This document shows positions 13,302-13,376 of a DNA stretch of 13,376 nucleotides, piece after piece. Source of the stretch: Lachnospiraceae bacterium (lineage in GTDB: Bacteria > Bacillota_A > Clostridia > Lachnospirales > Lachnospiraceae). Made by a program: the position numbers and the translations under genes. Where the stretch lies: positions 1 to 13,376 of the forward strand of contig QXWX01000142.1 of NCBI GenBank assembly GCA_009911175.1, in the 5' to 3' direction. Each line of letters begins with the position of its first letter. Position 1 is the stretch's first letter. Below the pieces are notes generated by a model. That model was not told the origin of the DNA. It did not search any database and saw nothing but the letters and a program-made list of their open reading frames with translations.

Positions 13302-13376
13302 TCAGCTTTAAAAGGTGATTTTGAGTTAGTTTTGTCTAATTGCGTATATATTCATTGTCAGCCAATTTTTCAAAGT

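Noticed and set aside
1..13376. A CRISPR array or prophage in the window.
   Set aside because: No regularly spaced direct repeats with unique spacers, and no phage structural, integrase or lysis genes are present.

Overview
The window looks like a chromosomal segment from a low-to-mid GC anaerobic Firmicute, most probably a gut Lachnospiraceae-type Clostridia. This rests on the protein styles (AAA/PD-(D/E)XK ATPase, GPH symporters, iron-sulfur-type flavoproteins, AGCS alanine symporter), strong GGAGG ribosome sites, a CodY-like box, and IS4-type and group II intron remnants of kinds common in that family. No taxonomic marker is present, so this is an inference from family resemblance.

Layout. 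1-67 is the 3' end of a group II intron (domains V and VI). 68-226 is gene-free and rich in nested inverted repeats. 235-431 is a 197-bp MITE-like element with perfect 13-bp terminal inverted repeats and a perfect 8-bp target duplication. 595-2175 encodes an AAA-type ATPase fused to a PD-(D/E)XK nuclease-like domain. It is followed 15 nt later by an MFS exporter (2191-3423) and a very strong terminator (3445-3488).

3604-8512 is the most interesting part. It is a four-gene, same-strand operon built from two copies of one module: a flavodoxin-fold iron-sulfur-type flavoprotein with a C-terminal CxxC/CxxC knuckle, followed by a GPH-family cation symporter. It ends at a terminator (8543-8568). 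No glycosidase, regulator or other catabolic enzyme lies beside it. The simplest reading is import of an unknown, possibly glycosylated or aromatic, substrate that is reduced in the cytoplasm, with the module duplicated for two related substrates.

8616-9326 is a decayed IS4-family element with two frameshifts, an internal deletion and a missing 3' half. Its surviving end matches the terminal repeats of the MITE at 235-431 at 12 of 13 bases. It abuts a minus-strand toxin-antitoxin pair in which the UPF0175-type antitoxin (9608-9892) is intact but the PIN-type toxin (9321-9606) is frameshifted and truncated. 9893-10644 has no gene. It holds the antitoxin promoter and a dyad, two tRNA-like remnants, a perfect 23-bp-stem inverted repeat and a GC-rich stretch of unknown role.

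10645-11754 encodes an SPFH/slipin-type protein whose N-terminal half looks like three diverged copies of one small repeat. Converging on it is an alanine/glycine:cation symporter (13204-11786, minus strand) with a clear promoter and a 13/15 match to the CodY box directly upstream of its -35. Overall, the window mixes stable metabolic and transport genes with three generations of mobile-element debris.
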